Positions 11,570 through 22,057 are shown, numbered from the stretch's first letter. The stretch: 64,000 bases of DNA from Basidiobolus meristosporus CBS 931.73 (GCA_002104905.1 MCFE01000280.1:39821-103820); one strand, 5' to 3'. A program made the numbers and translations. The notes: generated by a model not told the origin, from the letters alone.

Positions 11570-11918
11570 TGCGGTAAGAGTCTTGGAGATATTTGAAGCA
11601 ATTTGAGAGGACAAGTAGATTATGTGTTTTTCACCCAATGAAATATTGAATGTACAGGTAGCGTTTATACTTTTACATGGTCATGGCATTACAAACATGT
11701 AAAATAGGTTGAAAAAGGTCTCAAGAGCATGTGTGCAAGTCTGGGGCTGTTTGGACAACTTTGAAAATTTTCATGTTATGGGTGCCTGGTATTTTAATCA
11801 GAATATACTAAGTAAATCCCAACCAGGAGTTTGGTTAGTATACTCTAGGATCTAAAGGTAATGATCTAAGAGACTAAGTTACATGAACTTTTAGGTGTAA
11901 TTACAAATTTTTACAACA
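11570..11918 (-). repeat. 5' LTR of Copia-A2
   Basis: 349 bp; right end TTTTTACAACA, left end TGCGGTAAGAGTC (consensus TGTTGTAAGAGTC). The primer-binding site adjoins its left side, which fixes it as the 5' LTR of a minus-strand element. Confidence 0.88.
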
Positions 11919-13274
11919 TAGGTGTCTCCATGCACATATCTGCTCTCAGTATTTGCTAACTCTCCCTGGCTGTCCCTCATGTGTCAACTCATCACATCCA
12001 TCATGGACTTGAATGTTATACTCTTAATGAGATTGGGATATGGCAGTACATGCAACTTGACCTGTCTTCCTATCTTGCCACACATATGCTCCATAGGAAA
12101 CTCCTAAAAGGTGAAGTAAGGTCCAATATTTTCATCATACCAAGCAGGATGGAGTAGAAAATGGATACAGTAGCAGCAGAGATCTATATGCTCAGCTTTA
12201 TGTTTGTAGTATAAATGCTCAATGCCGGTCACAAACTCTTTGCACAAAAGCTGTAAATGAGCAGGTTAGTATTGGTGATCCACTTCTGGATAAATATTCC
12301 TACAATGTCCATATTTGACTCCCAATGCTTCCAATGTACTCTTGGCAGAAATGGCTTCAATAGGCCACTTGAATAAATATAAATCCAGTTCATCAAGTCC
12401 TTGCACTTGTATTGTTTCATATGTATATCAGTGTTGACTGGAGCTTGTGACCCTATGCAAAATAGTTTGGTCATGCAGGTGGATCCAATCCAGATCCACC
12501 ATCAAGATCCCATCAGAAGACTGCTATAATACAAGCAGCTTGGAGTTAATGGCCATCTGCAGAATCTGGTAATAGTAGCACAACAGTGTTTTGCTAATTT
12601 TATAGCCAAATAAAGTCAATAAAATGGAATGGTGTTTGTACAGTGTTTTGCCAAGGGTAGAATGGTATTGTAGCAGTCTTAGTGCATTCTACAGCTATTT
12701 GAGTGGATTTAACTGGCCAGTACATCCAATTGTCTTATAAGGCAAAACACTTGATGGTGTTTTGACAGCCTCATTACAAGCTATTGATGGCATTATATGG
12801 GCAGTATGGTGGCCTACAGCTAGTTTTGTATAATGCTACTGTACCAATTTACCAAATGGTATTTCCTTTTTCTACATCCCCATGCACATTTGTATTTTCA
12901 CTGTAGAATAACCGCACTTTTTTTGCTTACCCACTACTACCTTGGGTATTCCACATATAGTTCAGATCAAAGAATACTATGGCCTACTGCTTATTAGCCT
13001 CTACAAACACACACACCTGCCACAATTAACATACTTATATTACCTCTACTAGCAAATGGATAGTGTAACAGCAGAAATCTATGTGTTCAGCTTTATGTTT
13101 GTAGTATTGCCACTCAAATTCTGTGACAAGATCTTTGTACAAAAGCTGTAAATGCGCCAAGTTGGCTTTGGTGATTCACTTCTGGATAAATATTCCTACA
13201 ATGTCCATGTTTGATTCCCAATGCTTCCAATGTACTCTTGGCAGAAATGGCTTCCAAAGGCCACTTGAATAAAT
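11919..13274 (-). pseudogene. CACTA (EnSpm) Tnp2-type transposase C-terminal remnants, partly duplicated
   Basis: The minus frame near 12050-12120 reads EFPMEHMCGKIG, resembling the FPMER-CG block of fungal Tnp2-family transposases. Near 13070-13190 it reads FIQKWITKANLAHLQLLYKD and then a Y-Y-K-H and C-x-x-TIHLL pattern typical of the same region. Segments 12130-12420 and 13055-13274 are paralogous, so two partial copies lie side by side, with 12440-13050 (related to 3190-4060) between them. Stops are frequent. Tnp2 transposase cuts and pastes CACTA elements. The assignment is by motif only. Confidence 0.55.
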
Positions 13275-14004
13275 AGACTTGTTCTGTTGGATAGTGCCAC
13301 ATTGAGCCAGGAGTGCCAATTGATGCCATAGCATGCCAGGGAGGCCAAGCAAGCCTATACTAGGCCACAGAGTATGAAACATAGCTCAGCATCTTCATGC
13401 AAAGCAGCCCCTGTGCTTCACCCATTTTGTTGGAGAAAATCCATTTTTTGACCTTTTTTGGATCAATGTTGTGCAGAATGTGTAAGAGTACAGAAGGACT
13501 GAAGACATGCATCTGGTACTCAATACCCATGGCACTCTGAATCTATCTTCTGTAGCTAGTATCATGTCACAAAAATGAATGACACTATCTTTGTCCACTG
13601 GTACTATCAGGCACTATATGTAACTATTAGCCCTAGAGTAAGACCTATACAAAGCACATACAGTTCCTGATAGTACCAGTGGACCAAGATAGTGCCATTC
13701 ATTTTTGTGACATGATACTAGCTACAGGAGATAGATTCAGAGTGCCATGGGTATTGAGTACCAGATGAATGTCTTCAGTCCTTTGTGCTCTTACACATCC
13801 TGCACAACATTGATGCAGAAAAAAAGGTCAAAAAATGGATTTTTTCCAACACAATGGGTGAAACACAGGGGCTGCTTTGCATGAGCATGCAGAGCTATGT
13901 TTCACACTCTGTGGCCAAGTATAGGCTAGCTTGGCCTCCCTGGCACACTATGACATCATTTGGCACTCATGGCTCAATGTGGCACTATCCAACAGAACAA
14001 CTCT
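13275..14004. mobile_element. Foldback MITE (730 bp) with Harbinger-like termini
   Basis: A large imperfect palindrome: two inverted arms of roughly 330 bp around a centre near 13610-13670. Ends are AGACTTGTTCTGTTGG and the complement CCAACAGAACAACTCT. It is flanked by AAT on both sides (13272-13274 and 14005-14007). A paralogous empty site at about 12365-12385 shows one AAT, which supports a 3-bp target duplication. Its termini match those of the 3.4-kb Harb-1 element (22484-25901), so it is probably mobilised by that transposase. It carries no coding capacity; the ORFs inside are palindrome artefacts. Confidence 0.88.
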
Positions 14005-14149
14005 AATATATATCCAGCTCATCCAGCCCCTGCACTTGTAATGTTGCCTCTGCACATGAATGTTAATTGGAGCCTGTGAGAAGTACTTAGGGTGGCACAT
14101 ACTCCAAGATATCTGGCCAATTCTTTCAAATTTTACTGGTATCTCAAAG
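14005..14149 (-). pseudogene. Continuation of the CACTA transposase remnant beyond the MITE
   Basis: Bases 14005-14090 are collinear with about 12376-12470, so the MITE interrupts one copy of the CACTA transposase sequence. Bases 14090-14149 are transitional to Copia-A3. Confidence 0.55.
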
Positions 14150-14179
14150 GGCTCATTCAGCTAGAAATGCCTCATGTAC

Positions 14180-14880
14180 AACTTCATCCCATCAGCCTGG
14201 CTCATATACACATCCTCATAAAGTTCTCCATACAAAAATGCAGTTTTTGCATCCATTTGATGAATAAAAAACTTATTTTTGGCTGCAATAGCCAAAATTA
14301 ATCTGATGGAATTAAACTTGGCTACCAGTGCAAAGGTCTCAGTATAGTTAAGTCCTTTGCTTGAGAGTATCCTTTGGCAACAAGTCTTGCTTTGTATCTT
14401 TCAACTGTACCATCAGCCTTGTATTTTGTCTTGAAGACCCATCTGCATCCAATTGGTTTTTGGTTGATTGGTAATTTGACAAAGTCCCAAGTTTGATATT
14501 CCATTGGGACCTGATATTCCTCAGTCAATGCAGATCTCCAAAACTTTGTCTGAGGGTTATTTAGGGCCTCTTTTACAGTCTGGGGCTCATCAACATGGAC
14601 TGAATAGGCATAGGCCAAGTTTGTACCCTCATTGATATAGTAATTTGGGCTATTTCTTGTCCAATTGGATCTCCTGGCATTTGACACCGGAATGATCAAT
14701 TCTGGGATACTCTTGGGCACTGATTCTGGCTGAACCACAGTTGTAGAATCCTCTGGAGTGAATAAATTTCATTGTTTTGCTCTGATTCAAGGCTGACAAT
14801 TGGTGGATTTGAGATCAGATTTTTGTCATCATCTGATGTCATTTTTTGTGAAAATTTTGAATTTTCATCAAACAACATAT
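14180..14880 (-). pseudogene. Copia-A3 reverse transcriptase, N-terminal part
   Basis: Linker plus the start of the RVT_2 domain: AYAYSVHVDEPQTV, FWRSALTEEYQ, PIGCRWVFKTKYKADG, RYKARLVAKGYS, then a frameshift near 14350 and the QMDAKTAFLYGEL block near 14230. The catalytic palm is absent because the element breaks off near 14180. Confidence 0.85.
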
Positions 14881-14923
14881 CCCTGGACTTAATTATCTTC
14901 TTTGCTTTGTTACTTTAGAGTCT

Positions 14924-15790
14924 CTATGCCTTACTCTCATTGCAGTGGCCCAAAAATATGCATTTTACACTTTTTGGCTCAAATTTTGACTGATTTCCAG
15001 GCAGTTTCTTGGCATATGCTGTACACTCAAATATTCTTAGATGTTGTGCACTTGGTCTGTATCCATACCATGCTTCAAATGGAGTAGAATCATAAAGTAT
15101 TCTGTAATAACTCCTATTTTTAAGATTAACAATAGCGGCAACTGATTTTGCCCAAAAATCATAGGAAAATTTTTGATCATGGATCATAGATCTTGCCATA
15201 TCATTTATTGATCTGTTAGCGCATTTTGCTACTTCATTTTGCTGTGGGGAGTATGGCACAGTAGTCTCTTGCTTTATCCCATGAATTTTGCAGAACCGGA
15301 TGAAGAATTTTGAGGTATTTTCTCCACCATTGTCAGAGCATATTTTCTTGATTTTTCACCAGTTTCTCTCTCCACCATGGCATTAAACTCCTTGAACTTA
15401 GAAAGAGCTTCTTCCTTTTGCTCCATTAAGTAGACCCATGTGTATCTTGTATAATCATCAATAAAAGCAATCAAATACTTCATCCTGCCTAAAGATAAAT
15501 TTTGCATAAGTTCACACATATCTGAGTGAATTAAATCTAATTTTTTCTTAGTTTTGATTAACCCAGAGCTCTTGAACAGTTGTCTGGCTAGTTTCCCATA
15601 TATGTAGACTTCATAGTGCTCCAATTTAGCTGGGGGATCAATTATTACTCCGGAAATTAGCTGATCTTTGATCATTTTGCGCAAATAATCAAAATTGATG
15701 TGCCCAAATCTCCTGTGCCAAAGCATTGGTGTTTCTTCATTTAAGTTACGTATATTAGCTTCCAAATATGATGGAATATAAGTCAACTTG
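14924..15790 (-). pseudogene. Copia-A3 integrase
   Basis: Two frames separated by a break at 15260-15275. The right part has the pre-integrase zinc region (LWHRRFGHINFDYL; the zinc-binding CxxC reads YEVYIYGK, so a Cys is lost) and the first catalytic Asp (DLIHSDMCE). A frameshift near 15350 falls in the second Asp block. The left part has PYSPQQNEVAKCANRSI, where the catalytic Glu of the VAERANR motif reads Lys. The core is therefore inactive. Confidence 0.85.
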
Positions 15791-15798
15791 TATAGGTT

Positions 15799-16340
15799 CT
15801 AATCTCTGATGCCCAAAGCAATATGGGCACCATTTTGATCAGTGATCTTGCATCTAGAATTGTCAAAGCTGAATCTGAGTCCTTCTGCAGTGGCCTTGCT
15901 TACAGATAGTAGGTTCTTGGCTATTTCTGGTACATAGAGTACTTCTTTGAAAGTCAGTGTAGGGCTTCCTTCACTGCTTCTTAGGTTGACTTCGATAGTG
16001 CCTTCTCCCTCTGCATCAAGTGTTCTATTGTCACCCATGAAAACCTTCTTAATTGGAATTTCTTGATATTGCGTAAAAAGTTCTTTTTGGTGTGTAAAGT
16101 GCTAAGATGCTCCAGAGTCAATATACCACGTCTGAGAATCCCTGTTTGTGGTCATATTTAGTGCAGATATGAATAGTCTATCTTCAGTTGTTACAGCATT
16201 TCCATATTCAGGCTTCTTTTGCTGATTATCTTTCTTTTTGAGTCACCGGTCTGATGTGTGCCCTTTGCTTTTGCAGTAGTTACAAAGCAGGTTGCTGTTG
16301 CATTTGTAGGGTTTTGGGTACCTCCTTTGTTGGTTATCAT
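15799..16340 (-). pseudogene. Copia-A3 protease and zinc knuckle
   Basis: Zinc knuckle CNYCKSKGHTSDR with the last Cys replaced by a stop (near 16245-16285). Protease active site WYIDSGAS, followed immediately by TAG, near 16105-16130. The frame then continues to the pre-integrase block (LYVPEIAKNLLSVSKATAEG, 15799-16038). Confidence 0.82.
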
Positions 16341-16392
16341 TGCTTATTAAAGCATTTTCTTCCTCCTTCTAATTTGCACTTGATTTTCTTAA

Positions 16393-16930
16393 TTATTCAT
16401 CCAGGAGCCTTCCATATACATAATTTAAGGTCAAGTCTTCAGCTCTGGACTCTAGGGCTGATACAAGGCCCAAAAACCTCTCTGTCAGGCTATTCAGGAT
16501 GGTAACTATCTCATCCTCATCAGTAGTTGGTACACCCACAGATTCCATCCCATCTACCAGCAGGGTAATTCTGTTAATTAGATTTTTCATTTCTTCTCCT
16601 GGCTGCATCTTTGTATTGAAGAGTTTTTGTCTCAGATACATTTTCTTAGCAGCTGAACATGAATGGTAGGTGTCTTCTAATGCCTTCCAGGCATTCTTTG
16701 TGGTTTTTGCTCTTGAGCATTGAATTAGCAATTTGTCTTTAACATTAAGGCAAATGCAGTTGAAGACACTTCATTCTTTCTTTGGGTACTTCAAGGCTTC
16801 CTCTCCCATGTATTTAGGAGGGCATTCTTCTCCCATGACAATATCCCAAAGGCCTCTTTCTTGCAGCAGCATCTTCATCTTCACCTTCCACACTTGGTAG
16901 TTGGATCCATCCAACTTTTCAGCAGAGGGA
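16393..16930 (-). pseudogene. Copia-A3 gag
   Basis: Gag of the UBN2 type: NAWKALEDTYHSC, KMYLRQKLFNTKMQPGEEM, LLVDGMESVGVPTTDEDE, ILNSLTERFLGLVSAL. The part toward the primer-binding site (16732-16930) is out of frame with it. There is no intact start. Confidence 0.82.
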
Positions 16931-16976
16931 AAATTCCAGTAATAGCAGTAGTAGACATTGCAGAGAGTGAGAGCTT

Positions 16977-16989
16977 GGGGCTCATAACC
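16977..16989 (-). other. Primer-binding site of Copia-A3
   Basis: GGTTATGAGCCCC on the minus strand, directly adjoining the LTR end at 16990. Same initiator tRNA-Met anticodon-arm complement as in A2 and Copia-B1. Confidence 0.88.
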
Positions 16990-17070
16990 TGTTGTAAGAG
17001 TCTTGGAGAAATTGGAAGTGATTAGCAGAACAAGTAGATTATGTGGTTTTCACTTAATGATTTATTCAAT
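16990..17070 (-). repeat. Truncated 5' LTR of Copia-A3
   Basis: The first 81 bp of the Copia-A LTR (TGTTGTAAGAGTCTTGG), breaking off at TTATTCAAT where a GC-rich segment begins. Confidence 0.88.
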
Positions 17071-17189
17071 GGCCCACCTTAATGTGGGGGGCTGGCGTGG
17101 GGGGGATGGGGTTCACATGATGGGAGACCACCCTACCCTTCCCAACCTGGGTTGGGAGGGGGGGTCTTAGGGGCCCCTTTGATGGTCTC
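17071..17189. other. GC-rich 120-bp island between two element fragments
   Basis: An abrupt G/C-run segment unlike all sequence around it. It has several poly-G runs, a near-perfect hairpin CTTCCCAACC-TG-GGTTGGGAGG around 17138-17160, and GGCCCACC near its left end with GGGGCCCC near its right end. No coding frame. Origin unknown. Confidence 0.6.
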
Positions 17190-18693
17190 TCTTCTGCTTG
17201 TTTGTAACAATGCGTTTGGGATACTACCCCATCTCTTTAAAGCAGATTACATCCTTGTAATCATCACTTTCATTTATTTGGCAAACAGGACAGCAACTCA
17301 GGAAGTCTGTGTCCTGGTGTTTCTTGCCAGTATGGTGGATTATTTCAAAGTTGTATCCCTGTAGTCAGAAGGCCCAATATGCTAGTTGGCTGGTCAAGTC
17401 TTTAGTTCTTATCAGCCAGACCAATGTGTTGTGGTCCATTACTATTGTGAATTGGCAACCATTTATGTAGGTATGGAATTGCTAAATTGAATAAACAACA
17501 GCCAGACATTCTATCTTGTTAACAGGGTAGTTATGTTTGTGTTTGTTCAGCAGACAGCTCACATAACCAATTGGGTGGAATTTGCCAGGTTGGTGGTATT
17601 GTCCCAATACAGACACTGTAGAGTGTCTGTAGGGGTAAGGCTTCCATCACAGTTGATAAAAGTTGCACATCCCAGTTGGAAAAATGTAACACTGGGGGTG
17701 ACATCAGGAGGTGTCTCAGCTGATCAAATGCTTCCTTTTGGGGCTCCAGCTACATAAACTACTGGCCTTTCTGTGTTGATTTGTACAAGGGGGCTGCTAT
17801 TGTCTTGAACCATTGGACAAAGTGGCAATTGTAGCTGGCTTATGCTAGGAGCCCAGGCACTGCATTGATATCCTTTGGTGTGGGTGTATCCATTATACCA
17901 AGTTCTTGTGGCTCAGGAGCAACAATTTTGTATTCAAGAAGTGACACTTCTAGGATATAATTTGAGCTGGTGCTTGAGCAGGGCTGTCAGGATACATTGC
18001 AAATCCTGTATATGTTCCTCTACATCAGAGGCATATATAAGATGTTGTCAAGATACATAAGTGTTCATTTCCATTGTAAATTCTCTGGTACCTTATTGAT
18101 CATCCTTTGAAACATAGCAGGGGCATTGCACAAGCCAAAGGGCAGTTGTTCCTATTGGTACTATATAAACAATGTAATGAAAGCAGTGTTGGGTTAGTCT
18201 TCTGGAGCTACTTCTATTTGCCGATACACAGAGATTAATTCAAGGGAGCCAAAATATATAGCTCAAACTACTCTGTCAAAGATATTGTCTGTTTGTGGTA
18301 GTAGATGCATGTCCTTCCTGATGATGGAGTTCAGTTTTTAGTAGTCAATGCAAAAATGTTACTTTCTATCCTTCTATGGGGCTATCACTACAGGGGAGGC
18401 CCACCAACAGTGCCTCTGTGCAATGATATTGTCCTTTAACAAGATTTCATTAGTCTATTTGATATATTCTGAGTCAATTCTTCAGTTCCTATAGGCTTTT
18501 TGCTTGATGAGGTATTTGTTGACAAGGTAGATTTGGTGATATACCCCAGGTATATGGCCAATTGCCTGGTCCTTAGAAAATACTCAAGCAAGAGAGTGCA
18601 TTCTTTCTAGTAACTTGTCTCATAGTGTAGGTGGTAGACCAGAGTCCACATCCAGCTTGGAGAGCTCCTCTTCTGGTTCCTTGCTTTCAATGT
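17190..18693 (-). pseudogene. Gyp-2 fragment: reverse transcriptase and RNase H remnant
   Basis: Collinear with 32338-33800 of the larger Gyp-2 copy, on the minus strand and heavily interrupted by stops. The reverse transcriptase catalytic box reads YLDNI, with the Asp-Asn pair encoded GAC AAC (18044-18049). Gag and protease are missing: the frame jumps straight from the N-terminal reverse transcriptase region into an LTR fragment at 18694. Confidence 0.8.
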
Positions 18694-18868
18694 GTTATAA
18701 AATAGGGGTGTGAACACCTTCCTGTTATGGTAAGCATTCTTATTAGGTAAGCACAGGAATAGGAGGAACAATGTATGAGGGACTCATAGGGAGGATACTG
18801 GGGATACTTTGGTCAGGACTCAGGGGGAACTCTTGGCCAAAGAGTGAGCGTTACACTTAGTACCCACA
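18694..18868 (-). repeat. Gyp-2 LTR fragment
   Basis: Matches the right half of the Gyp-2 LTRs (29757-29931 and 35972-36146): TAAAATAGGGGTGTGAACACC to the terminal TAGTACCCACA. Confidence 0.85.
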
Positions 18869-20050
18869 CAATGGAGATAAAATACACACTTTGACATGAT
18901 GGCCATTGACTGTTATCCTGCTGGCAAGCATACAATATTCATGCAGAAATGAATACAGGTAGCTATCCAGGTTGGATAGTCATTGAGGTGCAGATATCTG
19001 GGAGAATACCGTCAGATTTTGGCTCTGGTATCTTAAGATAGATGGCAGTTTCAAGTTGATGAGAATTGATCACCAGCAGAACTTTTAGGTAAAGTACTTA
19101 TTTAACAAGTGTCAATCAAGTGGCAAGGCAAAGGCATGATCATACATATCTTCAAAGTAGCCGTTGCTTCTAAGCTGTCTATAATGCTTGCCATCAAATG
19201 TATGGGATATGTTTGTGCTTGATTGATATTGAGTGCAGTACTTCATAACTTTGCAATATTTGTTGGACTGCCCAATATTCTTTAAACTGATAATACTGGA
19301 ATATATCTGGAGCATGAAAAGTGCTTAGCCCAATGGTGGTTGATACCTGACAAATGGAACTCCTTGCTATGGTAGCATTTCCTGATGTTAATGTCATGCA
19401 ACTGTTAATACATGCGGTTATCAAGACAGTCTCTGGGTCATATGTTGTCAGCTGCATGACAGTTATCCATTTATACTATGTACATGTTAAGTTACATCCC
19501 AGGATGATATTGGCAAGAACTAGTAGTAAATCAGCAAAGCCCCCATTACTGATATTAGTAGAACAACACCACTTCTCTAGCCATAACAGCACATTATTCA
19601 CAAGTATATGGATTACTGGGCTCACTTGACTCAATAAAGAACCTTCAACATTCTTTTACATGAGTGTTGTCTCATTGCATATTCAGATTTTGCCAGGCAC
19701 ATGCAGAGTACTGCTGTCAGTGGAGATAGGCTCACAAACTATCAGTAAGCCTGCTTCTTCAGAGCTATTACTCTGCATAGCATATTCAGAAGGCTGGGGT
19801 GAGCCTATAGATGTCATAAACTGACCTAACTCAGTTTGCCTAAGGTGACAAGTACAGCAAGGTGCTGTTACAGAGGTATCAACTGACTGGCACAATATTG
19901 CTGGTACAGTAGTGACCAAAGAATGATCTAATGAGACTTTTGTGACAAAACACTGCTGTAACTCTTGTAACACATCCTATGCTGTCTACATGCTTCATGG
20001 ATGAGAGGCTTGCTACAATAGCCACAATTGTCATTTCTCTCTTCTCTTAA
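18869..20050 (-). pseudogene. CACTA (EnSpm) Tnp2-type transposase, N-terminal half, degraded
   Basis: Minus strand from 20050. It opens with a zinc-finger-like block CGYCSKPLIHEACRQHRMCY that is paralogous to 58190-58270. A serine/proline-rich linker (GSPQPSEY) and a longer region in one frame to about 19194 follow. After a frameshift, DGKHYRQL, NGYFEDMYDHAFALPLD and, near 18900-19000, an N-LKLP block and a LDSYLYSFLHEYCMLA block resemble the fungal Tnp2 catalytic region. There are several stops. It is divergent from the X1 gene at 21061. Family assignment rests on motif pattern only. Confidence 0.6.
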
Positions 20051-20070
20051 AGTATTGAGTGAAAGAAGTC

Positions 20071-20737
20071 TGTGGTAATCAAATACTTTCCATTACCACA
20101 ATATCTCAAAACCAATATGGCGCTCATTTCTTTGTTTTGCTTTTGCTATTGTAACACACAAGTGAAAGATCAAGAAATGCCTACTTTGAAGGACAAAGCT
20201 CAAGACCCTGACAAGATATCCACCCAAAACATTATGTCATGCTGAACACTCCATAGCCAACACATGTTTCAAATTAAAGCTCATCTGAAGCAGCAATTAA
20301 GAAGTTATGATCAAAAGAGTCCAATTACAAAGTATATTAGGCCTCTATTGCTTGAATTACTATGGTGCCTTTGATCACATGTAGCAACTGAGCCAGCCAA
20401 TCATATCACGTGATACTCTAGGGGAGCTCAGAATTACAATATTAGAAAATGTTTTCTCTGCAAGGAAAGTGACTTCCAAATAAGAAAAAGTTACTACAAC
20501 AGTAAATAAGCCCAATAGCCAACAGAAGGTCAGAAAACTGCTGCACAAGTGAGAAACACTGCCTACAGTATATTTTGTGCCTAAGACTGAGGTTATTAGT
20601 GAAAGTTATATCTTCTATCAATATATCAACCTCCTAATAAACTAGTTCAGTACTAGCATACTGAAAGTTGTTGTATAATGTTGGTCAGCATCTGCATTAT
20701 AGAACAAGCCCCAAACTAATTATGATACAACACAACA
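20071..20737. repeat. Solo LTR of another family (LTR-E), 667 bp
   Basis: Starts TGTGGTAATC, ends CAACACAACA, flanked by a 4-bp direct repeat AGTC (20067-20070 and 20738-20741). The paralogous locus at 57870-58190 lacks it and shows the joined empty site. Orientation cannot be decided. No internal region of this family is present in the window. Confidence 0.82.
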
Positions 20738-21060
20738 AGTCTTGTCCACGGGGCAAACAGCTTAACACTCAACACTGTAACTCCATTATATGATTTTCTT
20801 GTTGATACTCATGTGAACTTAAGAAAGTCCTGTATTTGAGACAATGCATTTACATGAGTGAAAGATTCAATGATGACCTGCCATAGTTCACATTACAAAT
20901 AAAGCTGTGGCACCACATACACATGTATATGTATCACCGTTTCCCCTTTGGTCTAACTCACTTGTATATTTGTGCTGCCAAAAATAAAGCAAAGTCATCT
21001 TGTTCCCAATAAAACACCACTACTGACAGCAGCAGAAAAATGGTTTGACAACAGCTTGCT
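20738..21060. promoter_or_regulatory. Shared upstream region of the divergent CACTA-like gene pair
   Basis: Conserved with 57870-58190 in inverted order, including the block ATGTGTATGTGGTGCCAC and an interrupted A/T-rich stretch. It lies between two genes transcribed away from each other at both loci, so it is probably a bidirectional promoter. The LTR-E insertion lies at its left end. Confidence 0.45.
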
Positions 21061-21420
21061 TTGACATTCAGTGCAACAGGTGAGGGTAAAGCCAAAAAAG
21101 GCCTGGTGAACAGTATGCCTGCTGCAAGTAGTAATGCAGACACCTCAGGCTCTCCATCAAGTAGGCAATTGAGAATCTCTGTTGAGCTGCAAGCTGACCA
21201 CAATGCTCAGGCAGATGAGAATATAGCAAAAGCAATACCTTCAGTTGAAAACCATTAAATGGTTGTTGTAACATCACCACCCACATTAGCAGGTAGTTTG
21301 TCAGCTCATACTAAAGCATTATCAAGGCAATTAGGTGCAGTGGCTGATAGGATATATGCAACAGCCTAGAGAAATCAGAATATAGTCCAGGGGAAGTATT
21401 TAGATTCAGGAATGCATAGT
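21061..21420 (+). pseudogene. CACTA companion gene X1, N-terminal fragment
   Basis: Reads LTFSATGEG, then SSRQLRISVELQADHNAQAD and RQLGAVADRI, matching residues 8-90 or so of the X1 copy at 57868. Stops occur near 21256 and 21367. Homology fades near 21420, where AT-rich virus-like sequence begins. The rest of X1 is missing. Confidence 0.7.
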
Positions 21421-21479
21421 TCATCAGGGTAGATGGTATTTTCAGATTTGGCCATAGAAACTAAAAGGATAGTAGAGAC

Positions 21480-22057
21480 AGTATTAACGTGAGATCTGTT
21501 GGCAACAAGTAGGGCAAGGATCTTGTAAATTTTACCAAAGTTGAAACCGTATTATTTATGACCCAATAAACAGAAAGACATTTGAGGTCATTAAGATCTT
21601 TGTGGGAGGAGGAGACATCAAGATAGAGATTGACAGAATTTTTGACACAGACATGTAAAGGAAGGATGGAACCTCTGAGGTGAGTTTTGGGAGAGACAAG
21701 ATTATCAGCAACAGCAACGTAAGGGATGAAGATGTTGCGTAATTCTTAAATAAGAGGGATGTGTTTGATGCCACCAATGATGTAATAACCTTTGTTGTTG
21801 ATGAGGGGAGTTTTGCAGACAAGTTTGCTGTTATGGTGGATGTAATGTCCTTTGTAAGTAAGTCTTTGAATGATAGCATCATCAGAAGATATTTTTGGGG
21901 GGATGAATTTTATGTCAAAACCAAATTTATCATTAAGTTTGAATTCAAGTTTTTGTAAGACCTAAGTATAGGAGTGGGATATGTTAGCATCAAAACCATA
22001 TTCAAAGAAGAATCTTTGTAAAAGGTTGGAACAAAGATTCAAGAGGGAGGGAGGCAT
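21480..22057 (-). pseudogene. RPB2-like fragment (RNA polymerase second-largest subunit, NCLDV-like)
   Basis: One minus-strand frame from an ATG at 22057 runs about 190 codons with two in-frame stops (TAG at 21962-21964, TAA at 21746-21748). It has features of the N-terminal and protrusion region of RNA polymerase subunit 2: an aromatic-rich start, an R-LTY block near 21848-21860 (compare ARLRNLTY in Rpb2), a KTPL block followed by GYYIIGG near 21775-21800 (compare GGYFIINGSEK), and a downstream LRGS block. It is too divergent for a host Rpb2, and it sits near another virus-like gene, so I infer an endogenised large DNA virus gene. Identity is tentative and rests on motif order. Confidence 0.5.

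Larger units (their letters stand above)
6336..11918 (-). mobile_element. Copia-A2: degraded copia element carrying two solo LTR insertions
   Basis: Minus-strand order from the right: 5' LTR (11570-11918), primer-binding site, gag, zinc knuckle, protease, integrase, reverse transcriptase, RNase H. The 3' end, including its LTR, is missing at the junction with A1 (about 6336). Two unrelated LTRs sit inside: 7733-8803 (Gyp-3 type) and 10340-11037 (LTR-D), both with target duplications. Internal deletions and many stops make it non-functional. Confidence 0.8.
14150..17070 (-). mobile_element. Copia-A3: copia element truncated at both ends
   Basis: Minus-strand order from the right: partial 5' LTR (16990-17070), primer-binding site, gag, zinc knuckle, protease, integrase, N-terminal half of reverse transcriptase. 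It breaks near 14180 in the reverse transcriptase. It is the least rearranged Copia-A copy and was used as reference for insertions in A2. Confidence 0.85.

Noticed and set aside
13114-13598. Several ORFs of about 70 codons on both strands
   Set aside because: They lie in or across the arms of the foldback MITE or the decayed transposase. Their mirrored reading frames are artefacts of the palindrome.
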